Below, piece after piece: positions 25,459 to 34,966 of a stretch of DNA of 35,383 nt. The first letter of the stretch is position 1. Every line of letters begins with the position of its first letter. The position numbers were made by a program, and so were the translations under genes. Below the pieces are notes generated by a model. That model saw nothing but the letters and a program-made list of their open reading frames with translations. It was not told where the DNA came from and made no database searches. The DNA lies in the NCBI GenBank assembly GCA_012798535.1, contig JAAZMZ010000064.1:1-35383 (forward strand), written 5' to 3'. This DNA is from Leptolinea sp. (GTDB taxonomy: Bacteria > Chloroflexota > Anaerolineae > Anaerolineales > Anaerolineaceae).

Positions 25459-25680
25459 AACAATTCTACTCACTTTCGATTTCTTGGTAGAGGATTCTTT
25501 ATGTTTGTACATTTTTTCGCAAATGCACTGATATTGTTGTTTACTTTTTTGAACCTCGAAAACAGGCTTCGGCTCTGATTGAAAGTATAGGCTCGCACAG
25601 GTAATGTTTTGAATGATAAAAATTTGTTCTGTCATTTTTTTGTTCAAAGAACGCGGATTTTTCCAGTTCTTTATCATGCT
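25459..25680. other. AT-rich intergenic stretch between mvaD and the IS remnant
   Basis: About 220 nt of AT-rich sequence with no recognisable gene. An 81-codon minus-strand frame crosses it but is Lys-rich low-complexity text without motifs. It probably holds the mvaD promoter region and decayed sequence. Confidence 0.4.
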
Positions 25681-25703
25681 TGGTGATAGAGATTTAGTGC
25701 AAC
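25681..25703 (+). repeat. IS30-type left terminal inverted repeat
   Basis: Begins TGGTGATAGAGA and ends TTTAGTGCAAC. It pairs inversely with 26464-26486. Confidence 0.7.
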
Positions 25704-25725
25704 GAATGAGGAGATAATCATTCGT

Positions 25726-26481
25726 ATGCAGACCGCCTATAAAAGATTAACAAGCATGAACGTGAAGAAATCAGTCGATCTCAAAAAAAGGTAATTCGAT
25801 CACCGCGATCGCAAATGAATTAGGAAGACAACGAACCACAGTCTTTCGGGAAGTAAAACAGAATAGTGAAAAAAGTGGTTATCGAGCTTTCTCTGCAAGC
25901 AGAAGGGCTCAAGATTCAGCCGGATCACGACGTAGAAGGAGAACACGATTGGAGAAGAATGAACCTTTACGCGAATACGTTTTGCGAAGACTGAATCAGC
26001 AATGGTCACCATGTGCGATATCCAAACGGCTAAAAGTAGTATCCTTTGGACATGGAAATGAGAATATCGCATGAAGCAATTTATCAATTCATCTATGATT
26101 TACCTCGTGGAGAACTCAAAAGGACCCTTATTCAGGCACTCCGTCAGGAACATGCCTATCGCCACAAGCAATAAGCCAGTAAACCAAAAGAAACTCGTGA
26201 CAAGATAGCAGACATGCTATCCATCGAGGAACGTCCTGCAGAGGTTGCTGATCGAACAGTTCCGGGGCATTGGGGGGGTGATTTGACCCTTGGGAAAGAG
26301 GAACGAATGAAAACACGAATGGGTTGATTCAGCATTTTTTCCCAGAGGAACTGATTTCACCAATGTACCTAACAGTGAGATCGAGAGTGTTCGACTATTG
26401 GTAAATGATAAGCCAAAAGCTGTTTTGAAATTTTTTAAGCCTGATGAAGTAATTAAGGATCTTGTTGCACTAAAAATTTGA
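25726..26481 (+). pseudogene. IS30-family transposase, frameshifted and lacking the DDE core
   Basis: Fragments in several frames line up with IS30 transposases: HEREEISRSQKK, GNSITAIANELGRQRTTVFR (HTH), [51 protein letters not shown] then [10 protein letters not shown] (first catalytic Asp), and next directly [13 protein letters not shown] (catalytic Glu region) and PRGTDFTNVPNSEIESV to the C-terminus. The junction near 26295 skips the part with the second Asp. There are at least three frame changes and a stop after RHKQ. It cannot yield active transposase. Confidence 0.85.
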
Positions 26482-26486
26482 AACCA
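26464..26486 (-). repeat. IS30-type right terminal inverted repeat
   Basis: Read on the minus strand it begins TGGTTTCAAATT and ends TTTAGTGCAAC. It overlaps the transposase stop codon. Confidence 0.7.
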
Positions 26487-26493
26487 CCATACT

Positions 26494-28428
<1,935 letters not shown>

Positions 28429-28447
28429 TCATAAAGATTATGTGGGA

Positions 28448-29437
28448 TCAAGACTGAACAGCATTCGCGTGGATCTTGCTTTCCATCCAGGCAATACCTT
28501 TACGATAATACACAAAACTGGAAGCAATCAAACCGGTGCTGATGAAGGCATGACCGAAAATTCCGACAAATGACATCCAGGAGGAATCGGGAGCCGTCTC
28601 CCACAGAAGGTTCAAACCCTGGTACAGTAGCAAGGAGGTCAGAATGAACATCCCGGTACCCGGCAAATAATTACGAACAAGGCGGATGCTGGTGCCAATG
28701 GAAGAATAAATTGGCGTCCGACTCACGAAAACACCGTGAGCCGAAAAGACCAGCGGCATTATGAACCAGATAACCACGAGAAAGATAAACAGTAACGCAA
28801 TTTGCCCGAGCGATGGGGAAATCAATGAGAGCAGCGTCACCATCATCAGTATCGGGATGGAAAAGAGCACAATGAACAGGAAGCAAAGCAGGGTGAAAAC
28901 GAAAATCTGCAGGATCGAACTGCCGGTATCCGTGATGGAAAAGAGCGCCTTCTTTTCATCCGTTGCCCGCGAGATGGCATCAAAATAAAGGCCGCCCAGA
29001 ACAATGCCAATGATAGTGAGTGAAAACCACATCAAAAGAACCTGAAAGAAACTGCCCACTTCAAGAAGAGTGGGTGAGCCGTAGGGTGTTTTGATCGGTG
29101 ACAGGCCGGACATCAGGCTGGGAATCCCGATGGGAAATACATGCACCAAACTGAAAAGGTTGAAATGGTCCAAAAGGATATCCCACAATTCATTGCCCCA
29201 TTTGGTCATCTCGAGGATTTCCGGTGTGGCCATCTGAGACATCTCACCGGTGATCTCTGTAATGAAGGGTCCAAGGAGAGTCTTTAAGCGAACATGCGGA
29301 CCCAACCATAAAAAAGTATCAAGCAATAATGGGAAGAGGATCAAATAGATCCGGTTGGCAACAACATTGAATCCCTCGGTGATTGAAGCGATCAGGCGAG
29401 GAGGATTCTCAAGGTTCGAGTCTTTCACGTTTTCCAT
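28448..29437 (-). CDS. Polytopic membrane protein of unknown function
   Basis: A 329-residue protein with a soluble start, about six hydrophobic helices and no catalytic motif I recognise. Segments such as RIYLILFPLLLDTFLWLG and SFFQVLLMWFSLTIIGIVLG are membrane-spanning. The layout resembles bacterial DUF-type membrane proteins similar to the YIP1/GlpM-like general class, but no assignment is justified. It precedes gyrB by 28 nt on the same strand. A -10-like TGGTAAAAT stands 9 nt before its ATG, with AGG between, so its mRNA leader is very short. Confidence 0.7.
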   Translation of the reverse strand: MENVKDSNLENPPRLIASITEGFNVVANRIYLILFPLLLDTFLWLGPHVRLKTLLGPFITEITGEMSQMATPEILEMTKWGNELWDILLDHFNLFSLVHVFPIGIPSLMSGLSPIKTPYGSPTLLEVGSFFQVLLMWFSLTIIGIVLGGLYFDAISRATDEKKALFSITDTGSSILQIFVFTLLCFLFIVLFSIPILMMVTLLSLISPSLGQIALLFIFLVVIWFIMPLVFSAHGVFVSRTPIYSSIGTSIRLVRNYLPGTGMFILTSLLLYQGLNLLWETAPDSSWMSFVGIFGHAFISTGLIASSFVYYRKGIAWMESKIHANAVQS

Positions 29438-29539
29438 AACCTGTTAATTTTACCACTATCGCATTTTGAATCCGGACATATGTAGAACAAATGAAATATT
29501 TGGCTCTGAAAAACCTGATATCTGGGACAGACCGGCTGA

Positions 29540-29548
29540 TGATAAAAT
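29540..29548 (+). promoter_or_regulatory. Extended -10 promoter placed for a leaderless transcript
   Basis: TGATAAAAT ends exactly 6 nt before the ATG at 29555, so transcription should begin at or next to the start codon. No Shine-Dalgarno sequence is present. Confidence 0.5.
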
Positions 29549-29554
29549 GACGAA

Positions 29555-30373
29555 ATGGATTCGGAAATCCGGAAGATTGACGGTGGACGTTTGAGTATGG
29601 TGATGGCAACCATACTTTTAGCGTATTCCCTTACCCCTTTCATCAATATCCCGAGCCGGGAATTAAACCTGCAACTTCCAGGTTTTTTGTTTCTTCTGCG
29701 AGTAGATTATACCGGCCTTGTTTCGATCCTATCTGCCGGACTCGGGGCAACCGGTATGTCGTGGATGCTCCATTTACGCAGCAAAGAACTGCGGAACGGT
29801 GCGGATTTCCAACACCTGTTACTGCCCGCTATGACCGCCTGGGCGATTGGTGTTCCACTGGGCGCTCTGGAGGTGAATTTACAATGGTGGGCAGTGTTTG
29901 TATTTGGCGGTTTGCTGCTGGCTGCCGTGTTTTATGCGGAATATATCGTGGTCGATCTTGATGATCCACGAGCCGGTCTGGCGGTCATCGGCCTGTCTGC
30001 CGTCGGTTATGCCGTCTATTTAATCCTATGTGTGGCGCTGAGGGGCGCGGGATTGAGGTTGTATTTAACTCTGCCAGTTTATTTCATCACGGCAGGTTTA
30101 ATTGGGTGGCGGGTAATGAATTTACGGCTGTTGGGCATGAATCGCTGGCACTGGCCTATCACAACGGCAGTTATCATCACACAGGTGGCTATCGGTCTGC
30201 ACTATCTGCCGGTATCTCCCATCCAATTTGGACTGATTCTCACCGGTCTGTGTTATGCGCTTGTGTCTTACGCTGTTCTTTTTGAAAAGAATATGGATAG
30301 AAAACGGATTTGGTTGGAACCAACTTTGATTTTAGTATTTTTCATTGGAACTGCATTATTTTTTTATAAATAG
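29555..30373 (+). CDS. Polytopic membrane protein of unknown function
   Basis: A 272-residue protein with roughly seven or eight hydrophobic helices (for example VFVFGGLLLAAVFYAEYIVV and LAVIGLSAVGYAVYLILCVA) and a short cytoplasmic N-terminus. No known motif was recognised. It may belong to a Chloroflexota-specific membrane family (inference from style only). It is divergent from the membrane-protein/gyrB pair and precedes plsY by 150 nt. Translation would start without a ribosome-binding site on a leaderless message. Confidence 0.7.
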   Translation: MDSEIRKIDGGRLSMVMATILLAYSLTPFINIPSRELNLQLPGFLFLLRVDYTGLVSILSAGLGATGMSWMLHLRSKELRNGADFQHLLLPAMTAWAIGVPLGALEVNLQWWAVFVFGGLLLAAVFYAEYIVVDLDDPRAGLAVIGLSAVGYAVYLILCVALRGAGLRLYLTLPVYFITAGLIGWRVMNLRLLGMNRWHWPITTAVIITQVAIGLHYLPVSPIQFGLILTGLCYALVSYAVLFEKNMDRKRIWLEPTLILVFFIGTALFFYK

Positions 30374-30523
30374 TACTGGAGTTATGTAATAAATATGACT
30401 ATCAGACGAATAAATCTGATATCTATTCTGGTATCATTGGATGGCCAAGATTAGCAACTATAGATATCCCGCAAGGGTTTAATACTGTGCACATTACCGA
30501 TCATTGGATCAAAGGAAAATGAG

Positions 30524-31225
30524 ATGGAAGTATTGAATTACGCCCTTTGCGTGCTGGCTTCCTACGTTCTGGGGGCAATTCCGTTTGGGTTAATTATTGT
30601 AAAAATTGGAACAGGAAAAGATGTAAGGGGAGTGGGCTCGGGAAGAACCGGTGGAACGAATGCCATGCGCGCAGCAGGAGTTTTTGCCGGTGTATTGACG
30701 GCTATTTTTGATGTGTTAAAAGGTGCTGCTACATATCTACTAGTACTACAGTTTTCTCCGGGAAATGCCTGGCTTCAGGTTGTCTGCGGGCTTGCCGCGA
30801 TTCTGGGACATAACTATTCCATCTTCCTGATGCACCGCAACGAAGAAGGCAAACTGCAATTAACCGGTGGAGCCGGCGGCGCCACTTGCCTGGGAGGTGC
30901 TATTGCCATCTGGCCGCATATATGGACAATCATCTTACCGTTAGGGTTGCTAGTTTATATCATTATCGGGTATGCCTCTGTTACCACGATGAGCATTGCC
31001 CTGATCGCGACTGGTGTGTTCATCTACCGGGCGGTTATGGGATACGCATCGTGGATCTATGTGGTTTATGGAGTCGTGTCTGAAATCTTGCTGATATGGG
31101 CATTACGCCCGAATATTAAAAGACTCATCGACGGCACTGAGCGGTCAGTTGGTATTCGATCCTATATTCAGCGCAGCAAAGCCGGAAAACGGCCTGATTT
31201 CTACAATGGAGATGATCTGGATTAG
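30524..31225 (+). CDS. plsY: Glycerol-3-phosphate acyltransferase PlsY family
   Basis: A 233-residue membrane protein of the PlsY family, which transfers an acyl group from acyl phosphate to glycerol 3-phosphate in phospholipid synthesis. The opening SYVLGAIPFGLIIVKI and the loop GVGSGRTGGTNAMRAAG correspond to the family motif GSGNxGATNxxR with Arg and Gly changes at two positions. The second motif, ILGHNYSIFL, and the third, TGGAGGATCLGG (usually GGKGVAT), are altered too. The changes suggest a divergent paralogue and leave the activity less certain. Its stop converges on the MBL-fold gene with a 10-nt gap. Confidence 0.82.
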   Translation: MEVLNYALCVLASYVLGAIPFGLIIVKIGTGKDVRGVGSGRTGGTNAMRAAGVFAGVLTAIFDVLKGAATYLLVLQFSPGNAWLQVVCGLAAILGHNYSIFLMHRNEEGKLQLTGGAGGATCLGGAIAIWPHIWTIILPLGLLVYIIIGYASVTTMSIALIATGVFIYRAVMGYASWIYVVYGVVSEILLIWALRPNIKRLIDGTERSVGIRSYIQRSKAGKRPDFYNGDDLD

Positions 31226-31235
31226 TTTCTAAAGA

Positions 31236-32117
31236 TCATTCGGCGGTAGGCCGGATCTCATTGTCATCGACGGCTATCGCCGAAGCATCTTCCCGTAGAC
31301 ATCTTAAATAAAACGATTTCAGGTTGCGGCGGTGCAGTTCTTCCCCCAATCCGCCCAGGTATACTCTGGACTTGCCGCAGCTTTCGATATCCACCATACT
31401 CAACGCTTCTTCCGGATCTCTCTTGCGGGAGGCTGACTTGACTGCTTTTCGAATGTTGACGAGATAAGTGAGATTTTCCTTCACCGCGGTATCAATCTCA
31501 CCACGCAGAATGATATCTCCATGGCCCTGGACGATATTCTCGAGTCCCATTTTCCCGATCTGTTTGATCGTTTCACTCAAGATATCAATATCACCATCCA
31601 CAAAATGCGGAAGTGGCATGAATGCATCTCCGGCAAATAACACGCGGTCTTCTTCGACAAGCACGGAAATACCATCGGCGCTGTGGCCGGGAGTTGTCAT
31701 AAGGATCAGGTTCTTTTTCCCAACACGCAGGGTCATGGTTCCCTGGCTGAAGGTTAAATGCGGAAGGACGATCTTGGATTTGCTGAAGGCTGAATTATTC
31801 TGGCGGGTGATATCGAGGGCGGGAACGGCTTTCTCCTGCATGGCTTTGCGGCACAGGTTATGTGCCAGGACAGTCGCTCCAGGGAAAAAGCAATTTCCCC
31901 AGGTATGGTCGGCATGATAGTGAGTGTTGATCACATAACGCACCGGCATACCAAGGGTCTCTTCGATGTATTGACGCATTTGAAGTGTCTCATCGGGCAT
32001 GGCAAGGGTATCAATAACTACAGCCCATTGAGTACCGGTGATGGCGCCGGCTGTCACCTGTGCGAAGATCTCACTTTGAAACCAGTAAACATTCTCTGAA
32101 ACGCGTTCGTGCTGCAT
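31236..32117 (-). CDS. MBL-fold metallo-hydrolase
   Basis: A 293-residue metallo-beta-lactamase-fold enzyme with the binuclear metal motif NTHYHADHTWGN (H66, H68, D70, H71), LMTTPGHSADGISVLV (next His) and VLFAGDAFMPLPH (bridging Asp). VQGHGDIIL supplies the last His. Such proteins hydrolyse esters, lactones, thioesters or phosphodiesters, and the substrate is not deducible. AGGAAGA precedes the ATG. Its promoter shares bases with the terminator of the ABC genes upstream on the same strand. Confidence 0.88.
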   Translation of the reverse strand: MQHERVSENVYWFQSEIFAQVTAGAITGTQWAVVIDTLAMPDETLQMRQYIEETLGMPVRYVINTHYHADHTWGNCFFPGATVLAHNLCRKAMQEKAVPALDITRQNNSAFSKSKIVLPHLTFSQGTMTLRVGKKNLILMTTPGHSADGISVLVEEDRVLFAGDAFMPLPHFVDGDIDILSETIKQIGKMGLENIVQGHGDIILRGEIDTAVKENLTYLVNIRKAVKSASRKRDPEEALSMVDIESCGKSRVYLGGLGEELHRRNLKSFYLRCLREDASAIAVDDNEIRPTAE

Positions 32118-32185
32118 CTATTCTTCCTGAGTTTGTGGTAGGATAAATATTTTGCCTTATATCCATCTTCAATATTCAAAAGGTT

Positions 32186-32214
32186 AGAATAGCATAAAAC
32201 AGATTAAAAGTCAA
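32186..32214 (-). promoter_or_regulatory. Promoter of the MBL-fold hydrolase gene
   Basis: On the minus strand TTGACT (32214-32209), a 17-nt spacer and TATTCT (32191-32186) with TGC ahead give a strong sigma70-like promoter. The leader is about 62 nt. Confidence 0.6.
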
Positions 32215-32247
32215 AAAAGTGGTGGTCGAGTTCTCTCAACCACCACT
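32212..32247 (-). terminator. Rho-independent terminator of the amino-acid ABC genes
   Basis: On the minus strand the arms AGTGGTGGT and ACCACCACT (32247-32239 and 32226-32218) extend inward by a T-G pair and GAG/CTC around an AGAA loop, then run into TTTTTT. The stem totals about 13 bp. Confidence 0.85.
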
Positions 32248-32262
32248 AATATTTTGCTATTT

Positions 32263-32991
32263 TTAAAGCACCTTGCTCAAGAAAAGTCTGGTGCGTTCTT
32301 CTTTCGGATTGGTAAAAAGTATTTCGGGTGGAGCTTCCTCAATGATCTGCCCGCTATCCATCAGGATGGCCCGATGGGCGGCCGCGCGGGCAAAGCCCAT
32401 CTCATGCGAGACAACAACCATCGTCATGCCCTCTTTTGCCAGGTTGAGCATAACATCCAGAACTTCCTGGATCATTTCTGGGTCCAGTGCGCTGGTGGGT
32501 TCGTCAAAAAGCATAATCTTGGGATTCATAGCCAGGGCACGTGCAATAGCCACACGTTGCTGCTGTCCACCCGATAGCTGGCCGGGTTTCGCGTGAGCTT
32601 TTTCTGGAATGCCGACCTTTTCCAGAAGATCCATGGCGACCTTTTCACTTTCCTCTTTATCCCGTTTGCGCACTACCCGCTGCGCGAGGATAACATTATC
32701 CAGTACGGATAAGTGCGGGAACAGGTTGAATTGCTGAAAGACCATGCCGACTTCCGTCCGAACGGCATTAATGTTTTCGGCAGAATTCAATGGAATTCCG
32801 TCCACCACAATCAAACCATCGTCATATTCTTCAAGGCGGTTGATGCAGCGCAAAAGGGTAGATTTACCGGAACCGGATGGCCCGATGATCATAACCACTT
32901 CACCTTTTTGCACATCCAGGCTTACTTCATGCAATGCTTCCAGGGTTCCAAATCTTTTGGATATTTTATCGATGTGAATAATGGGTTCCAT
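32263..32991 (-). CDS. Polar amino-acid ABC transporter ATPase (GlnQ/HisP type)
   Basis: A 242-residue ATPase of standard GlnQ length. Walker [10 protein letters not shown] (residues 37-45), Q-loop [16 protein letters not shown], signature [14 protein letters not shown], Walker [15 protein letters not shown] and H-loop VVSHEMGFA are all intact. It follows the permease gene by 2 nt and powers that permease, importing a polar amino acid or related compound. No binding-protein gene lies in the window next to it, so that subunit must be encoded elsewhere. Confidence 0.94.
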   Translation of the reverse strand: MEPIIHIDKISKRFGTLEALHEVSLDVQKGEVVMIIGPSGSGKSTLLRCINRLEEYDDGLIVVDGIPLNSAENINAVRTEVGMVFQQFNLFPHLSVLDNVILAQRVVRKRDKEESEKVAMDLLEKVGIPEKAHAKPGQLSGGQQQRVAIARALAMNPKIMLFDEPTSALDPEMIQEVLDVMLNLAKEGMTMVVVSHEMGFARAAAHRAILMDSGQIIEEAPPEILFTNPKEERTRLFLSKVL

Positions 32992-32993
32992 GA

Positions 32994-33821
32994 CTATTTC
33001 TCCAGGCGAGTCTTATGCTCGATAAATGTGACAACCCGGGCTGAGAAAAGCGTCATGGTGAGATAGAGCAGAGCTACCATACTCCAGGTTTCAACAGGGA
33101 TAAAATTGGCCGCCATGAATTCTCGGCCACGCCGGGTCATATCGGCTACAGCAACCACGCTGACGAGGGATGAATCCTTTAATAATGATATGAATTCATT
33201 TCCAACCGGAGGAAGAATTACCCTCACTGCTTGCGGAAGAATGATATACCGCATGGCTTGAAAGTGCGACATCCCCAGACTGCGGGCGGCTTCCATCTGG
33301 CCTTTGGGAATACTCTGAATACCTGCCCGGTAAATCTCAGCCATGTAGGCTGCGTAACAAAAAGTTAAACCCAGGATGGCCATTCCGACAGGATTGGCTA
33401 GATAATTCTTGAGCGCTTCGATATTAAGTGCCTTACCGATGTTCTGAATGACCGATGGAAATGCAAAATACCAGAACAACAATTGAACCAGCAATGGAAT
33501 GCCACGAATCACTTCCACATAGACAGTGGATATTCCATTGATAATCCGGTTCTTGGATAGACGACCGAGCCCCACAATCAGTCCAACTACCAGTACGAGC
33601 AAAAAGGAGATTATGGTTGTGGTTATTGAAACCCAGATACCATCCTGAACAAAAAGAATGATTCGCCAATAAGGATCACTTTTTGTAGATGCCAGGTAAA
33701 TTATTAGAAAGATAACAAAGAAAACAAGAATCCACCATTTATCAAAACGCCGTTTCTTTCCCCCATCCTGAGTGTCGGTCAGGGATGCAACTTGAACAAG
33801 ACCATCATTTGGAACTTCCAT
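32994..33821 (-). CDS. Polar amino-acid ABC transporter permease (HisMQ/GlnP type)
   Basis: A 275-residue permease. After about 45 hydrophilic and hydrophobic N-terminal residues come the conserved [20 protein letters not shown] and the EAA-type loop ([20 protein letters not shown] followed by [12 protein letters not shown]). About five or six helices. The start ATG is four bases after the stop of a 14-codon leader ORF and uses the GGTGAAGAG at its end as ribosome site. It is encoded just upstream of its ATPase on the same strand. Confidence 0.93.
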   Translation of the reverse strand: MEVPNDGLVQVASLTDTQDGGKKRRFDKWWILVFFVIFLIIYLASTKSDPYWRIILFVQDGIWVSITTTIISFLLVLVVGLIVGLGRLSKNRIINGISTVYVEVIRGIPLLVQLLFWYFAFPSVIQNIGKALNIEALKNYLANPVGMAILGLTFCYAAYMAEIYRAGIQSIPKGQMEAARSLGMSHFQAMRYIILPQAVRVILPPVGNEFISLLKDSSLVSVVAVADMTRRGREFMAANFIPVETWSMVALLYLTMTLFSARVVTFIEHKTRLEK

Positions 33822-33825
33822 CTCT

Positions 33826-33870
33826 TCACCAGTCCGATAACAAAATTTTGGTTGGATTTTTTTGGTTCAT
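33826..33870 (-). CDS. 14-residue leader ORF ahead of the amino-acid permease
   Basis: On the minus strand ATG at 33870 opens MNQKNPTKILLSDW and stops at 33826. GGGAG lies five bases upstream of the ATG, a better ribosome site than that of the permease itself. The gap to the permease ATG is four bases. It could couple or modulate permease translation; no terminator-type hairpin was seen, so classic attenuation is unsupported. It may be chance. Confidence 0.35.
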   Translation of the reverse strand: MNQKNPTKILLSDW

Positions 33871-33924
33871 CTTCTCTCCCAGATTTGATGCAATACCAAA
33901 ATACAGGCGTATTTTAATTTTTGC

Positions 33925-33933
33925 AGTATATCA
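33925..33933 (-). promoter_or_regulatory. Extended -10 element for the amino-acid ABC genes
   Basis: TGATATACT reads toward the leader ORF and permease, giving a leader of about 48 nt to the small ORF. No convincing -35 box. Confidence 0.4.
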
Positions 33934-33997
33934 CCCTTTAACAAAAATCTCCGGGTGAAAAACAGGAGACAGGGAGTATGTGTTTGCCGGACGCTCC

Positions 33998-34026
33998 TTG
34001 AGGTAGTCCGTCCAACATGCTAGAAT
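33998..34026 (+). promoter_or_regulatory. Promoter placed for a leaderless transcript of the UbiA-like gene
   Basis: TTGAGG (33998-34003), a 17-nt spacer ending TGC and TAGAAT (34021-34026) stand exactly 6 nt before the ATG at 34033. No Shine-Dalgarno sequence lies between. Confidence 0.6.
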
Positions 34027-34032
34027 GCAACC

Positions 34033-34935
34033 ATGAAAAAAGCGATAAAAGTAACTCTCGATATGTTTTTCTCCCGCCGGAGAGCAGAAAACATACTGGC
34101 CGTTGTTCTTTTCTATTTCCTCGGCGTAGGAATAGGCAAATATCTTGGTCAAAACCTGGATTGGAACAATATTTTCCTCGGATTGTCCACGCTTCTTTTA
34201 TTACTATTTGCCAGCCTTTTCTTCCGTGATTATTTCGACCCTTTCCCTGCCGTCTCAGACGGCAACCGGAATTCCAACAGGAATTCGGGAAATGCCCGGC
34301 AGCAAAAAATTTTATCCGCCGGGCTTACGACTCTGGCCGTATCCAGTCTTCCGGTCTACTTCCTTCTGGTGAATCATCAACTTTCGATTACGTCCATTTT
34401 CTTTATTGCGCTGGCTTTTATTATGATCCTAGCGTATTCGATACCACCTGTGATTCTGGTAAAGAGGGGATATGGCGAGTTGATTCTGACATTATGGATC
34501 GCCATCCTTACCCCGGCTCTTGGCTATTTACTTCTGAGCACATCCATACATCCACTCGTTCCATTGATCACCGTTCCCCTGGCATTCGTCTATCTGGCAA
34601 TGTTAATATCAACCGACTTGAAGGAATTTCTGAACGAAATGATCACCAGTCAAAAAACACTTACGCAGATGGTCGGCTGGAAATTCGCCATGAATCTTCA
34701 CAATGGGCTGGTGGCCGTCGCCTTTCTTCTGATCGCCGGCGGTTCATTGCTTGGTTTACCGTGGAATTTGATCTGGCCGATGCTGCTGCCTTTGCCTGTC
34801 TTTATATTTACCATCTATGAGATCCAACGGATTAAATCTGGAGCCAAACCGCGCTGGGCACTGTTGACATTGACAGGTTACGCGGGCACAGGTTGTATGT
34901 TGTATGTACTGTTATTTACTTTATGGCTAAGATGA
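34033..34935 (+). CDS. UbiA-like prenyltransferase family membrane protein
   Basis: A 300-residue protein with about eight or nine helices. The segment ILAYSIPPVILVKRGYGELI followed by LTLWIAILTPALGYLL is strongly like the YSxPPxxLKxRGxGEL region of UbiA/MenA enzymes, which join a polyprenyl chain to an acceptor. The first Asp motif, normally NDxxDxxxD, may be FFRDYFDPFPAVSD (near residues 62-75), with Arg for Asn and altered spacing. The second, normally DxxxDxxxG, is poor (STDLKEFLNE). It could be a divergent prenyltransferase or a non-catalytic relative. It is followed after 31 nt by the peroxiredoxin gene. Confidence 0.6.
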   Translation: MKKAIKVTLDMFFSRRRAENILAVVLFYFLGVGIGKYLGQNLDWNNIFLGLSTLLLLLFASLFFRDYFDPFPAVSDGNRNSNRNSGNARQQKILSAGLTTLAVSSLPVYFLLVNHQLSITSIFFIALAFIMILAYSIPPVILVKRGYGELILTLWIAILTPALGYLLLSTSIHPLVPLITVPLAFVYLAMLISTDLKEFLNEMITSQKTLTQMVGWKFAMNLHNGLVAVAFLLIAGGSLLGLPWNLIWPMLLPLPVFIFTIYEIQRIKSGAKPRWALLTLTGYAGTGCMLYVLLFTLWLR

Positions 34936-34966
34936 ATATGAAGTGAAATAACAGAAGGAGGAATCA

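Larger units (their letters stand above)
25681..26486 (+). mobile_element. Decayed IS30-family insertion sequence
   Basis: An 806-bp remnant bounded by imperfect 23-bp terminal inverted repeats (17 of 23 match, with an 11-bp identical core TTTAGTGCAAC). It contains a broken IS30-type transposase on the plus strand. No clear target duplication was seen. The right end lies 7 bp from the gyrB stop codon. Intact relatives are usually over 1 kb, so roughly the middle of the transposase is gone. Confidence 0.82.

Noticed and set aside
30400..30421. Inverted repeat TATCAGA/TCTGATA ahead of plsY
   Set aside because: Only 7 bp with an 8-nt loop and no T-tract or promoter context; likely chance in AT-rich sequence.
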